A stretch of 64,000 nt of DNA from Aestuariibaculum suncheonense. Its GTDB lineage: Bacteria > Bacteroidota > Bacteroidia > Flavobacteriales > Flavobacteriaceae. The position numbers and the translations under genes were made by a program. Shown here one piece after another: positions 53,406 to 63,875 of this stretch. Numbering within the stretch: the first letter of the stretch is position 1; the number at the start of each line of letters is the position of its first letter. Location of the stretch: assembly GCF_014596935.1 (NCBI RefSeq), contig NZ_JACVXC010000004.1, positions 186,001 through 250,000 of the forward strand. The letters run 5' to 3'. The notes under the pieces were generated by a model. That model was not told where the DNA came from. It saw only the letters and a program-made list of their open reading frames with translations, and ran no database searches.

Positions 53406-55496
53406 ATGAGTAAAGGAATTTATGTTGCAACCATAGAACCTAATAGTGGAAAATCTGTAATCGTTTTAGGCTTAATGCGCATGCTTTTAGGAAAAACCGC
53501 TAAAGTTGGTTACTTCCGCCCTATCATCGATAATCCAAAATCTGACGAAACAGATATACACATTAATACCGTGCTTTCTCATTTTGAGATTGACATTAAT
53601 TACAAAAACGCCTATGCCTTTACTCGTAATGAGGTTTTAGAGTTATATAATCAGGGAAAATCTGGCGATGTTATCGACCAGATTATTACCAAATTCAAAT
53701 ACCTTGAAGATCGTTTCGACTATATTTTAGTTGAAGGCACCGATTTTTCAACAGAAAACTCTACGCTTGAGTTAGACCTTAACATGCTTATCTCTAAAAA
53801 TCTGAGTTTACCTGTTATTATTGTATCTCAGGGCGATAACAAGAGTGTTAAGGAAATCATTGATAACGTGCAATTAGCTCACGACACCTTTAAACAGGAA
53901 GTCGATGTGCTTTCAATCATTGCCAATAAAGTCAATCCCAAAGATGCAGAGCCATTAAAAGAATTATTACAGTCACGTATTCCGAGTAATACTGATATTA
54001 CGGTAATTCCTAAAATACCACATTTGGCTTGCCCAACTGTGAAAGAAATAGTAAAACTACTTGACGGCACTATTATTTTTGGAAAAGACCATTTAAATAA
54101 CCTGATTGAAAACTACAGTGTGGGTGCAATGCAATTACGCAACTACTTAACCCACCTAAAAGACAATTCACTGGTTATTACACCTGGTGATCGTGCCGAT
54201 ATCATTTTAGGAGCCTTACAGGCTAACATTTCTAAAAACTATCCGAAAATTTCTGGGATTGTTTTAACGGGAGGCTTGATTCCTGAAGAACCTATTTTAA
54301 AATTGATTGAAGGTCTTTCCAGTATTGTACCAATCATCAGCGTTAAAGAAGGCACTTATTTTGCAACAAACCGCATAGGTAAAACCAAGTCTAAAATCTA
54401 TGCTGAAAACACCGAAAAAATTACTTCGGCGATTTCAATCTTTGAAAAATACGCCAATACAGATACTTTAGCAGATAAGTTAATTACATTTGAATCGGAG
54501 ATATTCACCCCAAGAATGTTTCAGTATAACTTATTACAACGTGCTTTAAAAAACAAAAAACACATTGTTTTACCCGAAGGTTATGACGAACGTGTACTAA
54601 GAGCAACTGCTAAATTAATCGCGGCTCAGGTGGTAGACATTACGCTTATTGGTGATAAAGATAAAATTAAAGAGCGTATTGAAAAATTAGATATTCCTTT
54701 AAATGTTGAAGATATTAACATTGTATCTCCAACTACCTCACCTCATTACGACGATTATGTTAATACCTTCTACGAATTAAGAAAACATAAAAATGTAAAT
54801 CTGGAAATGGCTCGAGATGCTATGGCCGATGTATCCTATTTTGGAACCATGATGATTTACAAAGGACATGCCGACGGTATGGTTTCTGGTGCAGTACACA
54901 CGACGCAGCACACTCTACGCCCTGCCCTGCAATTCATAAAAACAAAACCTGGGGTAAATATTGTATCTTCTATTTTCTTTATGTGTTTAGAAGATCGCGT
55001 TTCGGTATTTGGCGATTGCGCTATTAACCCGAATCCTAATGCGGCAGAGCTAGCCGAAATTGCTATCTCGTCGGCTGAAACTGCTAAAAGTTTTGGTATT
55101 GAACCAAAAGTAGCTATGCTATCCTACTCTTCTGGCGCATCAGGAAAAGGTGCCGAAGTAGATAAGGTAAGAGAAGCAACAGAAATTGTAAAAAGTCATG
55201 CTACCAACCTAAAAATTGAAGGTCCTATTCAATACGATGCAGCGGTAGACGAACGTATCGGTAAAGCTAAAATGCCAGAATCGGAAGTAGCTGGTAATGC
55301 CAGCGTTTTAATTTTCCCAGATTTAAATACAGGAAATAACACTTATAAAGCCGTACAAAGAGAAACCGGTGCACTGGCTATCGGACCAGTTTTACAAGGC
55401 TTAAACAAACCTGTTAACGACCTAAGTAGAGGCTGTACTTCCGAAGACATTTACAGTACAGTTATTATAACCGCTATTCAAGCTCAAGAAGAATAA
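53406..55496 (+). CDS. pta: Phosphate acetyltransferase (long form)
   Basis: 696 residues, the long type with three parts: an N-terminal AAA/BioD-like domain (GIYVATIEPNSGKSVIVLGLM), a DRTGG domain (about 230-335) and the C-terminal PTA catalytic domain (KHIVLPEGYDERVLRATAKL, MADVSYFGTMM, SGAVHTTQHTLRPALQFI). It interconverts acetyl-CoA and acetyl phosphate. ackA follows 4 nt downstream, giving the usual acetate pair. The long form in other bacteria is regulated by pyruvate and NADH; the same may hold here. Confidence 0.97.
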   Translation: MSKGIYVATIEPNSGKSVIVLGLMRMLLGKTAKVGYFRPIIDNPKSDETDIHINTVLSHFEIDINYKNAYAFTRNEVLELYNQGKSGDVIDQIITKFKYLEDRFDYILVEGTDFSTENSTLELDLNMLISKNLSLPVIIVSQGDNKSVKEIIDNVQLAHDTFKQEVDVLSIIANKVNPKDAEPLKELLQSRIPSNTDITVIPKIPHLACPTVKEIVKLLDGTIIFGKDHLNNLIENYSVGAMQLRNYLTHLKDNSLVITPGDRADIILGALQANISKNYPKISGIVLTGGLIPEEPILKLIEGLSSIVPIISVKEGTYFATNRIGKTKSKIYAENTEKITSAISIFEKYANTDTLADKLITFESEIFTPRMFQYNLLQRALKNKKHIVLPEGYDERVLRATAKLIAAQVVDITLIGDKDKIKERIEKLDIPLNVEDINIVSPTTSPHYDDYVNTFYELRKHKNVNLEMARDAMADVSYFGTMMIYKGHADGMVSGAVHTTQHTLRPALQFIKTKPGVNIVSSIFFMCLEDRVSVFGDCAINPNPNAAELAEIAISSAETAKSFGIEPKVAMLSYSSGASGKGAEVDKVREATEIVKSHATNLKIEGPIQYDAAVDERIGKAKMPESEVAGNASVLIFPDLNTGNNTYKAVQRETGALAIGPVLQGLNKPVNDLSRGCTSEDIYSTVIITAIQAQEE

Positions 55497-55500
55497 AAAC

Positions 55501-56688
55501 ATGCAAGTATTAGTTTTAAACTCGGGGAGTTCATCCCTAAAATTTCAATTATTTTCCATGCCGGAAGAAACCATTATTTGTTCAGGACTTGTTGAACGCA
55601 TTGGTTTTAATGATGCCATTTTTAAATACGATAACAAGAAAAAAACGATTGAAATTGAAACGCCTATCTTAAATCATCGAAGCGCTTTAAAGCTTGTATC
55701 TCAACATTTGTTACATAAAGAGGTTGGCGTTATAAAATCTCCTGAAGAAATTGCTGTTGTTGGTCATCGCGTGGTTCACGGCGGAAAATCGTTTAGTAAC
55801 ACCACCGAAATTACTAAAGAAGTTAAAACTAAAATTAAAGACCTAATTGCTTTAGCTCCGTTACACAACCCTGCAAATTTGGAAGGTATTGAGGTTGCAG
55901 AAGATATTTTTCCGAATGCTAAGCAAGTCGCTGTTTTCGACACGGCTTTTCATCAAACAATCCCTGAAAAGGCCTATAAGTTTGCTATTCCGAACGAACT
56001 ACTAACCGAACACCGTATCCGTTTGTACGGTTTCCACGGCACGAGTCATAAGTACGTTTCAGAAAAAGCCATTGAATATTTAGGTCAAAAAGAATCCAAA
56101 ATCATTACTATTCATTTAGGCAATGGTTGCAGTATGACTGCTGTTAAAAATGGAGAAAGCATTGATCATTCTCTTGGGTTTTCTCCTATTTCTGGACTTA
56201 TAATGGGAACGCGTTCTGGAGATATCGATCCTTCGGTTATTTTTCATTTAAAAAATAAATTAGGTTATAGCTTAAAAGAAATCAACACACTTTTAAATAA
56301 ACAAAGCGGCATGCTCGGCTTAACCGGTTACAGCGATTTACGTGATATTGAAACTATGGCTGCGAAGGGCAATAAAGATTGCCAGTTAGCTTTAGAGATG
56401 AATGCTTACCGCATTAAAAAATATATTGGTGCCTACACTGCTGTTTTAAACGGATTGGATGCTATTGTTTTTACTGCCGGAATTGGCGAAAACTCACAAA
56501 CCATTCGTCGTTTAGTTTGTGAACATATGGATTTCTTTGGTATCAATTTAGATGAGACCAAAAATACAGTTAGATCTAAGGAGATTAGAGAAATAAATAC
56601 TGAAGATTCTAAGACAAAAATTTTAGTGATTCCTACTAACGAAGAACTAGAGATTGCTAAACAGGCGGTTGAATTATTTAAAAATTAA
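55501..56688 (+). CDS. ackA: Acetate kinase
   Basis: 395 residues. ASKHA-fold motifs: VLVLNSGSSSLKFQLF, VVGHRVVHGG, YGFHGTSHKYV (with the catalytic His region), GTRSGDIDPSV and VFTAGIGENS. It converts acetyl phosphate and ADP to acetate and ATP. Co-transcribed with pta. Its last 15 nt overlap the end of the convergent GIN-domain gene. Confidence 0.98.
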   Translation: MQVLVLNSGSSSLKFQLFSMPEETIICSGLVERIGFNDAIFKYDNKKKTIEIETPILNHRSALKLVSQHLLHKEVGVIKSPEEIAVVGHRVVHGGKSFSNTTEITKEVKTKIKDLIALAPLHNPANLEGIEVAEDIFPNAKQVAVFDTAFHQTIPEKAYKFAIPNELLTEHRIRLYGFHGTSHKYVSEKAIEYLGQKESKIITIHLGNGCSMTAVKNGESIDHSLGFSPISGLIMGTRSGDIDPSVIFHLKNKLGYSLKEINTLLNKQSGMLGLTGYSDLRDIETMAAKGNKDCQLALEMNAYRIKKYIGAYTAVLNGLDAIVFTAGIGENSQTIRRLVCEHMDFFGINLDETKNTVRSKEIREINTEDSKTKILVIPTNEELEIAKQAVELFKN

Positions 56689-57420
56689 TCGCCCTTTATA
56701 TTCTTCAACAACATCTACAATATCTGGTTTGGTTACGCAAATAACGTCTCCAACACCAGATATTTTTCCTTTTATTGATTGCTGTGGATTTAATATCATA
56801 TTATTTGAACTACGATTCCAAATGGTAATATTTTGAGCCTTTAGATTCTCTCCTTCAAAACGCGACGTTCCTGAAGCAAAAGTAATGTTCAAATTATTGG
56901 TTTGCCCAGAAATGTAACAATTAGAAGCATTATTAAAGACAACAAGAAGTGTATTGTTATTCACCTGAAGTTTAAAATTCGCACTTGTAAAGGATTCTGG
57001 CGCACCAAAACTTTCAGACAAAAGTGTTAAACTTGGGTAAGTCAATACACCATCGGAACTGATATCATATTGTGTTGAACTTCTAATTTCAGTAATATTT
57101 GGTGACGTTACATAAACTTTAGTCACACCATAATCACGAATATAGTTACAGGTATTATTATCTGTTAGAATTAGTTTGCCATCCTCAATAACGGCCGTCA
57201 CATCATTAATTAAATTTTCGCCAGTTTCAACAAGTACTTTTTGTTCGATTCCATGTTTAATAACTAATTCTATATCACGATTCACTAGAATTTTATCGAA
57301 AGTTGCAACGGTAAACTCCTGCTGAATAATAGCGCCTGTTTTCTGAAAACAATCACCAGCGTTTTCACTATCACAAGCAAAAACAACAATTAAACCTAAA
57401 ATGTAAAATAGTTTTTCCAT
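56674..57420 (-). CDS. GIN-domain (DUF2807) lipoprotein
   Basis: 248 residues. A signal peptide ends in a likely lipobox (VVFAC, Cys16). The mature protein shows the head GIN pattern: FDKILVNRDIELVIKHG, then repeated short beta strands (ITEIRSSTQYDISSDGV, LQVNNNTLLVVFNNASNCYISG, LNITFASGTSRFEGE) consistent with a right-handed beta-helix on the cell surface or periplasmic side. Function unknown. Four nt after the PagL-like gene, so probably co-transcribed. Confidence 0.82.
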   Translation of the reverse strand: MEKLFYILGLIVVFACDSENAGDCFQKTGAIIQQEFTVATFDKILVNRDIELVIKHGIEQKVLVETGENLINDVTAVIEDGKLILTDNNTCNYIRDYGVTKVYVTSPNITEIRSSTQYDISSDGVLTYPSLTLLSESFGAPESFTSANFKLQVNNNTLLVVFNNASNCYISGQTNNLNITFASGTSRFEGENLKAQNITIWNRSSNNMILNPQQSIKGKISGVGDVICVTKPDIVDVVEEYKGRLIFK

Positions 57421-57423
57421 AAC

Positions 57424-58521
57424 CTATAATCTTACTCCAATTCCAAATTCAACCGCCTCAGCTTTTGCCCCATGTGATTTTAAAGTCATTGCTCCAAATA
57501 ATTTCTTCCCGAAATATCTTTTTAAACCAATACGCAGATAGGTTCTTCCTTCAAAATCGAACGGATAATACACATAATATCCAAACTGTGTCACTATAGA
57601 CATGCGATTAACGAACAACTCATGGCCAGCAAAAACTCCCACGCGTTTATAATCTTCATCGCCAGACACATCTTCTTCAGGATAAGATACACTTTGATAA
57701 TAAATCAATTCCTCTAAAAACTTTGAGAAAAACACATCAGTTCCCAACTGCAATGCACTTTTCACATTAATACGTTTATCGGCATAAGCCGAAGCAATAT
57801 AAAACGGAAACTGCCCGGAGCCAACCACATCACTCTCATTAATTCCGGTTCTAAATACTAGATTATACTTTACAGGCTCTGTAAATTTTTCTTTTACACC
57901 TTCTAATGTTGTTGAATATTCAGGTTCTAATTCATCAATACTATAAGTCACACCAACATTTAAGGTCATGGAATTGGTACTTAAGTTAGGTGCCTTTACA
58001 TTCGCGTTAGAATAATGAATTAAAGACAATCCGGCCTGCACTCCAAAACGCCCAAACAGACGCTCCTTTTTGTAATTCAGCATCGCAAACGTACTGCTTA
58101 AAATATGCGATCCGAAAGCGACATTTCTGTAATTGTCTACTTTATCGTAAGGTTGAGCGGTATAAGCAATTCCCTGAGCAATGCGAAACATTAAGTTCCG
58201 GTTTAAAAAATAAAAATTGTAATGCGCATACGCCGAAGCTACTGTACCTAAAGCTTCACTTTTAAGATTCTGATAAACGTATGTCACACCGTAGTCCGGG
58301 TAATTGTAGCGTTGTTCCCAATCGTTATAACCGTATGTTTTTTTATTCCAGCTTAAAATATAACCTTCAGGATGCCCTTCAATTAGGTGTAGAATATCAT
58401 TGTTATGTAGAGCTACATTTCCTCTAAAGTAACTTAAATCGATATAAGAACTGTGTGTGTTTTGCTGAGAAAAAACCACCAAGGATACCAGTAAAAAGGT
58501 GTAGGTTAAAAACGACTTCAT
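57424..58521 (-). CDS. Acyloxyacyl hydrolase / lipid A deacylase PagL-like outer-membrane protein
   Basis: 365 residues with a signal peptide (to about residue 18, VVFSQ). The PagL/ACOX catalytic pair appears as His169-Ser171 in LIHYSNAN, a diagnostic motif, within a run of amphipathic strands and a final hydrophobic strand (AVEFGIGVRL). PagL enzymes remove a lipid A acyl chain in the outer membrane; this protein is about twice the size of PagL, as common for Bacteroidota members, so the substrate may differ. Operon with the GIN lipoprotein. Confidence 0.78.
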   Translation of the reverse strand: MKSFLTYTFLLVSLVVFSQQNTHSSYIDLSYFRGNVALHNNDILHLIEGHPEGYILSWNKKTYGYNDWEQRYNYPDYGVTYVYQNLKSEALGTVASAYAHYNFYFLNRNLMFRIAQGIAYTAQPYDKVDNYRNVAFGSHILSSTFAMLNYKKERLFGRFGVQAGLSLIHYSNANVKAPNLSTNSMTLNVGVTYSIDELEPEYSTTLEGVKEKFTEPVKYNLVFRTGINESDVVGSGQFPFYIASAYADKRINVKSALQLGTDVFFSKFLEELIYYQSVSYPEEDVSGDEDYKRVGVFAGHELFVNRMSIVTQFGYYVYYPFDFEGRTYLRIGLKRYFGKKLFGAMTLKSHGAKAEAVEFGIGVRL

Positions 58522-58544
58522 TAAAATTTGCTACTTTTTATAAA

Positions 58545-58592
58545 CCCTTGGTTGTATAACTTCTAAAAGAATTAACAGCATACAGCCAAGGG
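58545..58592 (-). repeat. 13-bp inverted repeat between metF and the PagL-like gene
   Basis: CCCTTGGTTGTAT (58545-58557) and ATACAGCCAAGGG (58580-58592) pair with one mismatch (a G-U wobble in plus-strand RNA) and a 22-nt loop. The T run on the minus side is weak, so it is a poor terminator candidate. Confidence 0.5.
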
Positions 58593-58634
58593 ATTCAAAT
58601 CTGACTATGTGAGTAGGCAAAAGTAACAGAATTA

Positions 58635-59591
58635 TTAGAACAATTCTGATGCAATCGCTTTTATATTGTCACTTTTTCCCATCGAGTAGTAATGTAAAAA
58701 TGGCACACCTGCCTCTTTTAACTCTTTAGACTGTTGAATGGCGAACTCAATTCCCACCTGTCTTACCGCATTATTATCTTTACAGGCTTCAACTGCGTCG
58801 ATTAAATCTTCTGGCAAATCGATTTTAAATACCTGTGGTAAAATTTGCAAATGACGCTTTACAGCAATGGGTTTAATACCCGGAATAATTGGCACGTTAA
58901 TACCAATAGCTCTTGCCTTTTCAACAAAATCGAAGTACTTTTTATTATCGAAAAACATTTGCGTTACCACATAATCAGCACCCGCATCAACCTTTTCTTT
59001 CAAACGTTTTAAATCGGTATTTAATGAAGGGGCTTCCATGTGCTTTTCAGGATATCCAGCCACACCTACACAGAAATCGTAATTGTGCTCCACCTCAATT
59101 TCATCATGCAGATACTTTCCTTCATTTAAATTAGTAATCTGCTGTACCAACTCACTGGCATAAGCATGCCCTCCTTTTGTTGGCACAAAATAAGATTCGT
59201 CTTTTCTCGAATCCCCTCGTAAGGCCACAACATTATCAATACCCAGATAATGACAGTCTACCAAAACGTATTCGGTTTCCTCCTTAGTAAACCCGCCACA
59301 TAATAAATGTGGAATGGCATCTACATTATACTTATGCATAATAGAAGCACAAATCCCAACTGTTCCTGGGCGCATTCGGGTAATTCGCTTATCCAGAAGT
59401 CCGTTACCTTTATCAACATACACGTATTCTTCTCTTGAGGTCGTTACATCAATAAACGGTGGATTGAACTCCATTAATGGATCTATATTATTATACAAAT
59501 CCTGAATATTTTTACCTTTTTGCGGCGGAATCACTTCAAAAGAAAATAAAGTCTTTCCGTTCGCTTTTTTAATGTGATCTGTTACTTTCAT
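58635..59591 (-). CDS. metF: Methylenetetrahydrofolate reductase
   Basis: 318 residues. The TIM-barrel start FSFEVIPPQKGKNIQDLYNNI, the flavin site VVALRGDSRKDESYF and FDNKKYFDFVEKARAIGINVPIIPGIKPI identify MetF. It makes 5-methyl-THF, the methyl donor for the MetH proteins encoded just upstream, so the methionine-cycle genes are clustered. Whether it is read from the riboswitch-controlled metH promoter or its own is open, as about 290 nt separate it from the previous larger gene. Confidence 0.96.
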   Translation of the reverse strand: MKVTDHIKKANGKTLFSFEVIPPQKGKNIQDLYNNIDPLMEFNPPFIDVTTSREEYVYVDKGNGLLDKRITRMRPGTVGICASIMHKYNVDAIPHLLCGGFTKEETEYVLVDCHYLGIDNVVALRGDSRKDESYFVPTKGGHAYASELVQQITNLNEGKYLHDEIEVEHNYDFCVGVAGYPEKHMEAPSLNTDLKRLKEKVDAGADYVVTQMFFDNKKYFDFVEKARAIGINVPIIPGIKPIAVKRHLQILPQVFKIDLPEDLIDAVEACKDNNAVRQVGIEFAIQQSKELKEAGVPFLHYYSMGKSDNIKAIASELF

Positions 59592-59620
59592 TTACGCTGA
59601 ATTTCTATCAGTAATTTATT

Positions 59621-59710
59621 CTAGGTAAAATAAGCCACCGTTAACGCAGCAAATCCTAAAACAAAAAGCTGAAAGAAAAACACTAATGCTTCGCTTTGTA
59701 TCTTTTTCAT
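59621..59710 (-). CDS. Possible 29-residue membrane peptide
   Basis: ATG at 59710, TAG at 59621. It starts MKKIQSEALVFFFQ and continues as one hydrophobic helix to VAYFT. It lies upstream of metF in the same direction, behind an A-rich stretch. It may be a real small membrane protein or a chance frame; no homology judgement is possible by eye. Confidence 0.4.
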   Translation of the reverse strand: MKKIQSEALVFFFQLFVLGFAALTVAYFT

Positions 59711-59801
59711 AGTTTGAATTTTGCTGCAAATGTCTTATTTACATCATTTCTATTTGTTATGGAAAAAGAAACAAATTGTTAATTCTTCCTTTTATTGTTT
59801 T

Positions 59802-59893
59802 GGCGTTACCTTTCGCTAAGCTTCGGGTCGCGTTTTCTGCTATATCTTTTTTATCGTTCCTCAAAAAAGGATGCCGCGGCAATCGCTAACGCA
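59802..59893 (+). repeat. GGCGTTACC-type extragenic palindromic repeat
   Basis: About 92 bp, bounded by GGCGTTA and TAACGC(A) in inverted orientation, with an internal CTTTTTT/AAAAAAG hairpin and the CTTCGGGTCGCG and GATGCCGCGGCAATC blocks. A shorter relative lies at 38385-38433. Similar sequences recur between genes in many flavobacterial genomes, in my recollection. Its right end supplies the final codons and stop of the 82-residue gene. Confidence 0.7.
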
Positions 59894-60134
59894 AACTAAC
59901 CAGCAACTTTTTTATATAATCGTAATCTTCTTCGTACTCCCAGTAAATCCATCGTCCGTCTGCATAGTCAGTTAAAATATATTTTTCGCTCACAGATTTT
60001 ATTCTTGAAATCGCAATCACTTTTTTCGAAAAGCCATCAACCTCAACAGATTCCAAAACTTCTTTGTTTTCAGTATCGTACCCATGAGAAATCATATGGC
60101 TTCCTAATGATAATTCTATAAAATCGATATTCAT
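59886..60134 (-). CDS. Small protein of unknown function (82 residues)
   Basis: 82 residues, acidic, with no signal peptide: it begins MNIDFIELSLGSHMISHGYD and has an aromatic-rich end (WIYWEYEEDYDYIKKLLVSLR). It is 9 nt after metH in the same direction, so it is likely in the methionine operon. Its last codons and stop fall inside an extragenic repeat, so the original C-terminus may have been different. No family recognised. Confidence 0.6.
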   Translation of the reverse strand: MNIDFIELSLGSHMISHGYDTENKEVLESVEVDGFSKKVIAISRIKSVSEKYILTDYADGRWIYWEYEEDYDYIKKLLVSLR

Positions 60135-60143
60135 AATCTTATA

Positions 60144-62819
60144 TTATTCGTCTGCTATATTCGGGTGCAACCACTTTCTGGCTTTATCTTTAGCAATACC
60201 TTTCCGGTTAGCATAATCGGTTACCTGATCGTCTGTAATTTTACCCAATCCAAAATACTTGGCTTCAGGATTTGCAAAATAATATCCTGAAACAGCAGCT
60301 GCCGGCCACATCGCTAAACTTTCCGTAAGCTTAACACCTATGATTTTTTCAACATCTAATAGCTTCCAAATGGTTTCCTTTTCTAAATGGTCTGGACACG
60401 CCGGATATCCCGGTGCCGGACGAATACCTTTGTAACTTTCCTTAATTAAATCATCGTTCGTTAAGTCTTCATCTGCGGTATAACCCCAATGTTTCGTTCT
60501 TATCTGTTTGTGCAAATATTCAGCAAAGGCTTCAGCAAAACGATCGGCAATGGCCTGCGCCATAATCGCATTGTAATCATCACCTTTGCCTCGGTAACTA
60601 TCAGCCAATTCCTGAGCTCCGAAAATACCCACACAGAATGCACCCATGTAATCGGTTTTGCCACTGTCTTTTGGTGCAATAAAATCAGCCAACGCATGAT
60701 TAGGAATCCCTTCTCGCTTGCTTAACTGCTGACGTAAAGTCCTAAAAACCGCAATTTCTTTTCCTTTTTTCTGAACCGAAATATCGTCGTCATTAATACT
60801 ATTCGCTTCAAACAACCCAAATACTGCTTTAGGTTTTAAAAGTTGCTTGGCGATAATGTCTTCAATCATCTCCTGTGCTTCCTTATACATAATTGTAGCC
60901 TGCTCACCTACAACTTCATCGGTTAAGATATCCGGGAATTTCCCATGTAAATCCCAACTTCTAAAAAATGGACTCCAATCGATATAAGGCACTAATTCTT
61001 TTAAACTTAATTGCTTCAACATTTGAACGCCTAATTCCTTAGGTTTTACGATTTCGCTTTGTTCCCAGTCGATTTTATATTTGCGCTTACGCGCTTCTTC
61101 AATAGAAATATACGATTTCTCTTTACCACGTTTTAGGAACTTGGTACGGAATTCTTCGTAATCTTTCTTCATGGCAGCAACGTAATCTTTATTGGTTTTC
61201 TTGTTTAACAAATCACCAACGACAGTTACCGCTCTGGAAGCATCGTTAACATGTACTACCGCATTTTCATACTGCGTATCAATCTTAACTGCCGTATGTG
61301 CTTTCGATGTGGTTGCTCCTCCAATTAACAACGGAATATTAAAGTTTTCACGCTGCATTTCCTTTGCTAAATACACCATTTCGTCAAGCGATGGTGTAAT
61401 TAACCCCGAAAGTCCGATAGCATCAACGCGTTCTTTAATGGCGGTTTCTATAATTTTTTCTGGTGGTACCATCACGCCTAAATCAACAATTTCATAATTG
61501 TTACAGGCCAATACCACACTTACAATATTTTTACCTATATCGTGCACATCGCCTTTTACCGTAGCCATCAATACCTTACCAACAGGTTCTGAATCTTCAG
61601 TTTTTTCAGCTTCGATAAACGGATTTAAATAAGCCACGGCCTTCTTCATCACCCGCGCCGATTTTACCACCTGAGGCAAGAACATTTTTCCGGCTCCGAA
61701 TAAATCTCCAACCACATTCATACCAATCATTAAGTGCCCTTCAATAACGTCGATTGGCTTTTGTGCTTCCAACCTCGCTGCTTCAACGTCTTCAATAATA
61801 AAGGCATCGATTCCTTTTACCAAAGCATGCGTGATACGGTCTTGTACTGGATTTTCACGCCATGATAAATCGACTGTCTTTTCGGCCTTTGACCCTTTTA
61901 CGGTTTCTGCGAATTCCAATAAACGCTCGGTAGCATCATCACGACGATCTAAAATAACGTCTTCTACATGCTCTAATAAATCCTTTGGAATATCATCATA
62001 AACCTCCAACATGGTCGGGTTTACTATTCCCATATTCATTCCTGCCTGAATGGCATGGTATAAAAACACCGAGTGCATAGCTTCACGAACGCCATCATTT
62101 CCTCTAAACGAGAACGACACGTTACTCACTCCACCACTAACACTTACATTTTCCAGATTCTCACGCACCCAACGGGTGGCTTCTATAAAATCGATAGCAT
62201 TTCTGCGGTGCTCTTCCATTCCTGTTGCTACAGGAAATATGTTTAAATCGAAAATAATATCTTCCGATGGAAAGCCTACTTTATCAACCAGAATACGATA
62301 CGAACGTTCTGCTATTTCTATACGACGCTCATAATTATCGGCCTGACCGACTTCATCAAACGCCATAACGATAACCGCAGCTCCGTATCGTTTAATTTGT
62401 TTGGCTTCCCAAATAAATTTTTCTTCTCCTTCTTTCAAGGAAATGGAATTTACCACACATTTACCCTGAACCACCTGCAAACCTGCTTCGATAATTTCCC
62501 ACTTCGAACTATCAATCATAATCGGCACTCGGGAAATATCAGGCTCTGCAGCAATTAAATTAAGAAAACGCACCATAGACTCTTTTCCGTCTATCAATCC
62601 GTCATCCATATTGATATCGATAATTTGCGCACCACCATCAACCTGATGACGAGCAATATCTAAAGCTTCGTCAAATTGTTCGTCTTTAATTAAACGAAGA
62701 AATTTTCTTGACCCCGCAACATTTGTTCGTTCTCCTACATTTATAAAATTGCTATTCTCGTTTAAAACCAAAGGTTCTAAACCAGACAACTTCATGTATT
62801 TTGTTTGCTTAATTTTCAT
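60144..62819 (-). CDS. metH: Methionine synthase, folate-, B12- and activation-domain half
   Basis: 891 residues. The pterin-binding domain ([20 protein letters not shown] onward) is followed by the B12 cap and the cobalamin-binding domain with DxHxxG (Asp424, His426, Gly429 in [11 protein letters not shown]), then the C-terminal AdoMet activation domain ([12 protein letters not shown]). The homocysteine-binding domain is missing because it is encoded by the separate gene 3 nt upstream. The two polypeptides together make the cobalamin-dependent enzyme, an arrangement found in Bacteroidota. Confidence 0.96.
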   Translation of the reverse strand: MKIKQTKYMKLSGLEPLVLNENSNFINVGERTNVAGSRKFLRLIKDEQFDEALDIARHQVDGGAQIIDINMDDGLIDGKESMVRFLNLIAAEPDISRVPIMIDSSKWEIIEAGLQVVQGKCVVNSISLKEGEEKFIWEAKQIKRYGAAVIVMAFDEVGQADNYERRIEIAERSYRILVDKVGFPSEDIIFDLNIFPVATGMEEHRRNAIDFIEATRWVRENLENVSVSGGVSNVSFSFRGNDGVREAMHSVFLYHAIQAGMNMGIVNPTMLEVYDDIPKDLLEHVEDVILDRRDDATERLLEFAETVKGSKAEKTVDLSWRENPVQDRITHALVKGIDAFIIEDVEAARLEAQKPIDVIEGHLMIGMNVVGDLFGAGKMFLPQVVKSARVMKKAVAYLNPFIEAEKTEDSEPVGKVLMATVKGDVHDIGKNIVSVVLACNNYEIVDLGVMVPPEKIIETAIKERVDAIGLSGLITPSLDEMVYLAKEMQRENFNIPLLIGGATTSKAHTAVKIDTQYENAVVHVNDASRAVTVVGDLLNKKTNKDYVAAMKKDYEEFRTKFLKRGKEKSYISIEEARKRKYKIDWEQSEIVKPKELGVQMLKQLSLKELVPYIDWSPFFRSWDLHGKFPDILTDEVVGEQATIMYKEAQEMIEDIIAKQLLKPKAVFGLFEANSINDDDISVQKKGKEIAVFRTLRQQLSKREGIPNHALADFIAPKDSGKTDYMGAFCVGIFGAQELADSYRGKGDDYNAIMAQAIADRFAEAFAEYLHKQIRTKHWGYTADEDLTNDDLIKESYKGIRPAPGYPACPDHLEKETIWKLLDVEKIIGVKLTESLAMWPAAAVSGYYFANPEAKYFGLGKITDDQVTDYANRKGIAKDKARKWLHPNIADE

Positions 62820-62822
62820 TGA

Positions 62823-63830
62823 TTAAAGTGTCGCTGTTTCAACTACTTTTCTTGGTTTGTATTTTGCAGCGATATCTGCAATAACTTTAATATGCTCCGG
62901 TGTGGTTCCGCAACATCCACCAATTATATTTATTAAATTCTTCTTTAGGTATTCTTCAATTTGCTCACCCATTTCTTCCGGAGTTTCATCATATTCTCCA
63001 AAAGCATTTGGCAAGCCAGCATTTGGGTGTGCAGAAATCGCAAAGTCGGTTTTATTCGCTATGGCCTCTAAATGTGGTTGCAACAGATTGGCTCCTAAAG
63101 CACAATTAAAGCCTACAGATAATAACGGAATGTGAGATACTGAAATTAAAAAAGCTTCGGCCGTTTGCCCTGATAAGGTTCTTCCTGATGCATCTGTAAT
63201 CGTACCGCTTAGCATAATTGGCACATCAATTTGACGTTCTTCTTTCACCTCTTCTATAGCGAACAAAGCTGCTTTGGCATTTAAGGTATCAAAGACGGTT
63301 TCAACCAATAATAAATCGGATCCACCATCTAACAATGCTTCAACTTGTTGCTTATATGCAATGCGTAATTCATCAAACGTTACCGCGCGATATCCTGGAT
63401 CGTTAACATCGGGTGACATACTTGCTGTACGGTTAGTTGGCCCGATTGACCCCGCCACAAAACGTGGTTTATGTGGCTCTTTAGCTGTAAAAGCATCAGC
63501 AACTTCCTTTGCTATTTTAGCTGATTGATAATTCAACTCATACACCAAATCTTCCATTTGGTAATCGGCCATAGCTATGGTAGTCCCCGAAAACGTATTG
63601 GTTTCGACGATATCAGCTCCCGCTTCAAAATATTTGGCATGAACTTCTTTTATAGCCTGAGGTTGGGTAATAGACAATAAATCGTTATTCCCTTGCAATG
63701 GTGTTGGGTAATCTTTAAAACGCTCGCCCCTGAAATCTTCTTCAGTAAATTTATAGCGTTGTAACATGGTTCCCATTGCACCGTCCAGCACTAAAATACG
63801 CTCCTGTAAGGCTTGTTGTATGTTTGACAT
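62823..63830 (-). CDS. metH: Methionine synthase, homocysteine-binding half
   Basis: 335 residues, a homocysteine methyltransferase (BHMT-like) barrel. It starts [14 protein letters not shown]; the zinc cysteines are Cys243 (VGFNCALG) and Cys306-Cys307 ([11 protein letters not shown]). It activates homocysteine for methylation by the B12 protein encoded next. First gene behind the SAM-I riboswitch, so its expression should fall when SAM is abundant. Confidence 0.95.
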   Translation of the reverse strand: MSNIQQALQERILVLDGAMGTMLQRYKFTEEDFRGERFKDYPTPLQGNNDLLSITQPQAIKEVHAKYFEAGADIVETNTFSGTTIAMADYQMEDLVYELNYQSAKIAKEVADAFTAKEPHKPRFVAGSIGPTNRTASMSPDVNDPGYRAVTFDELRIAYKQQVEALLDGGSDLLLVETVFDTLNAKAALFAIEEVKEERQIDVPIMLSGTITDASGRTLSGQTAEAFLISVSHIPLLSVGFNCALGANLLQPHLEAIANKTDFAISAHPNAGLPNAFGEYDETPEEMGEQIEEYLKKNLINIIGGCCGTTPEHIKVIADIAAKYKPRKVVETATL

Positions 63831-63851
63831 TTTGATAATTTATATCTGTAT

Positions 63852-63865
63852 GTCATCAAGAAAAG
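63852..63865 (-). promoter_or_regulatory. Downstream arm that can pair with the riboswitch P1 5' strand
   Basis: On the minus strand CTTTTCTTGATGAC (63865-63852) can pair with GTTATCAAGAAAGG (63986-63973), the 5' P1/P2 strand of the SAM-I aptamer: 14 bp with two G-U wobbles. It lies 21 nt upstream of the metH start. Its TTGAT could instead pair weakly with ATCAA next to the start codon. Confidence 0.65.
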
Positions 63866-63875
63866 TAAAAGACTT

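Noticed and set aside
61192-61497. 101-residue plus-strand frame inside metH
   Set aside because: It is antisense to the conserved cobalamin-binding region of metH, with no promoter and no family features.
62819-62823. The two metH genes as a frameshifted single gene
   Set aside because: Each half has intact domain boundaries, a proper stop and start separated by 3 nt, and the split arrangement is known in Bacteroidota, so no frameshift needs to be assumed.
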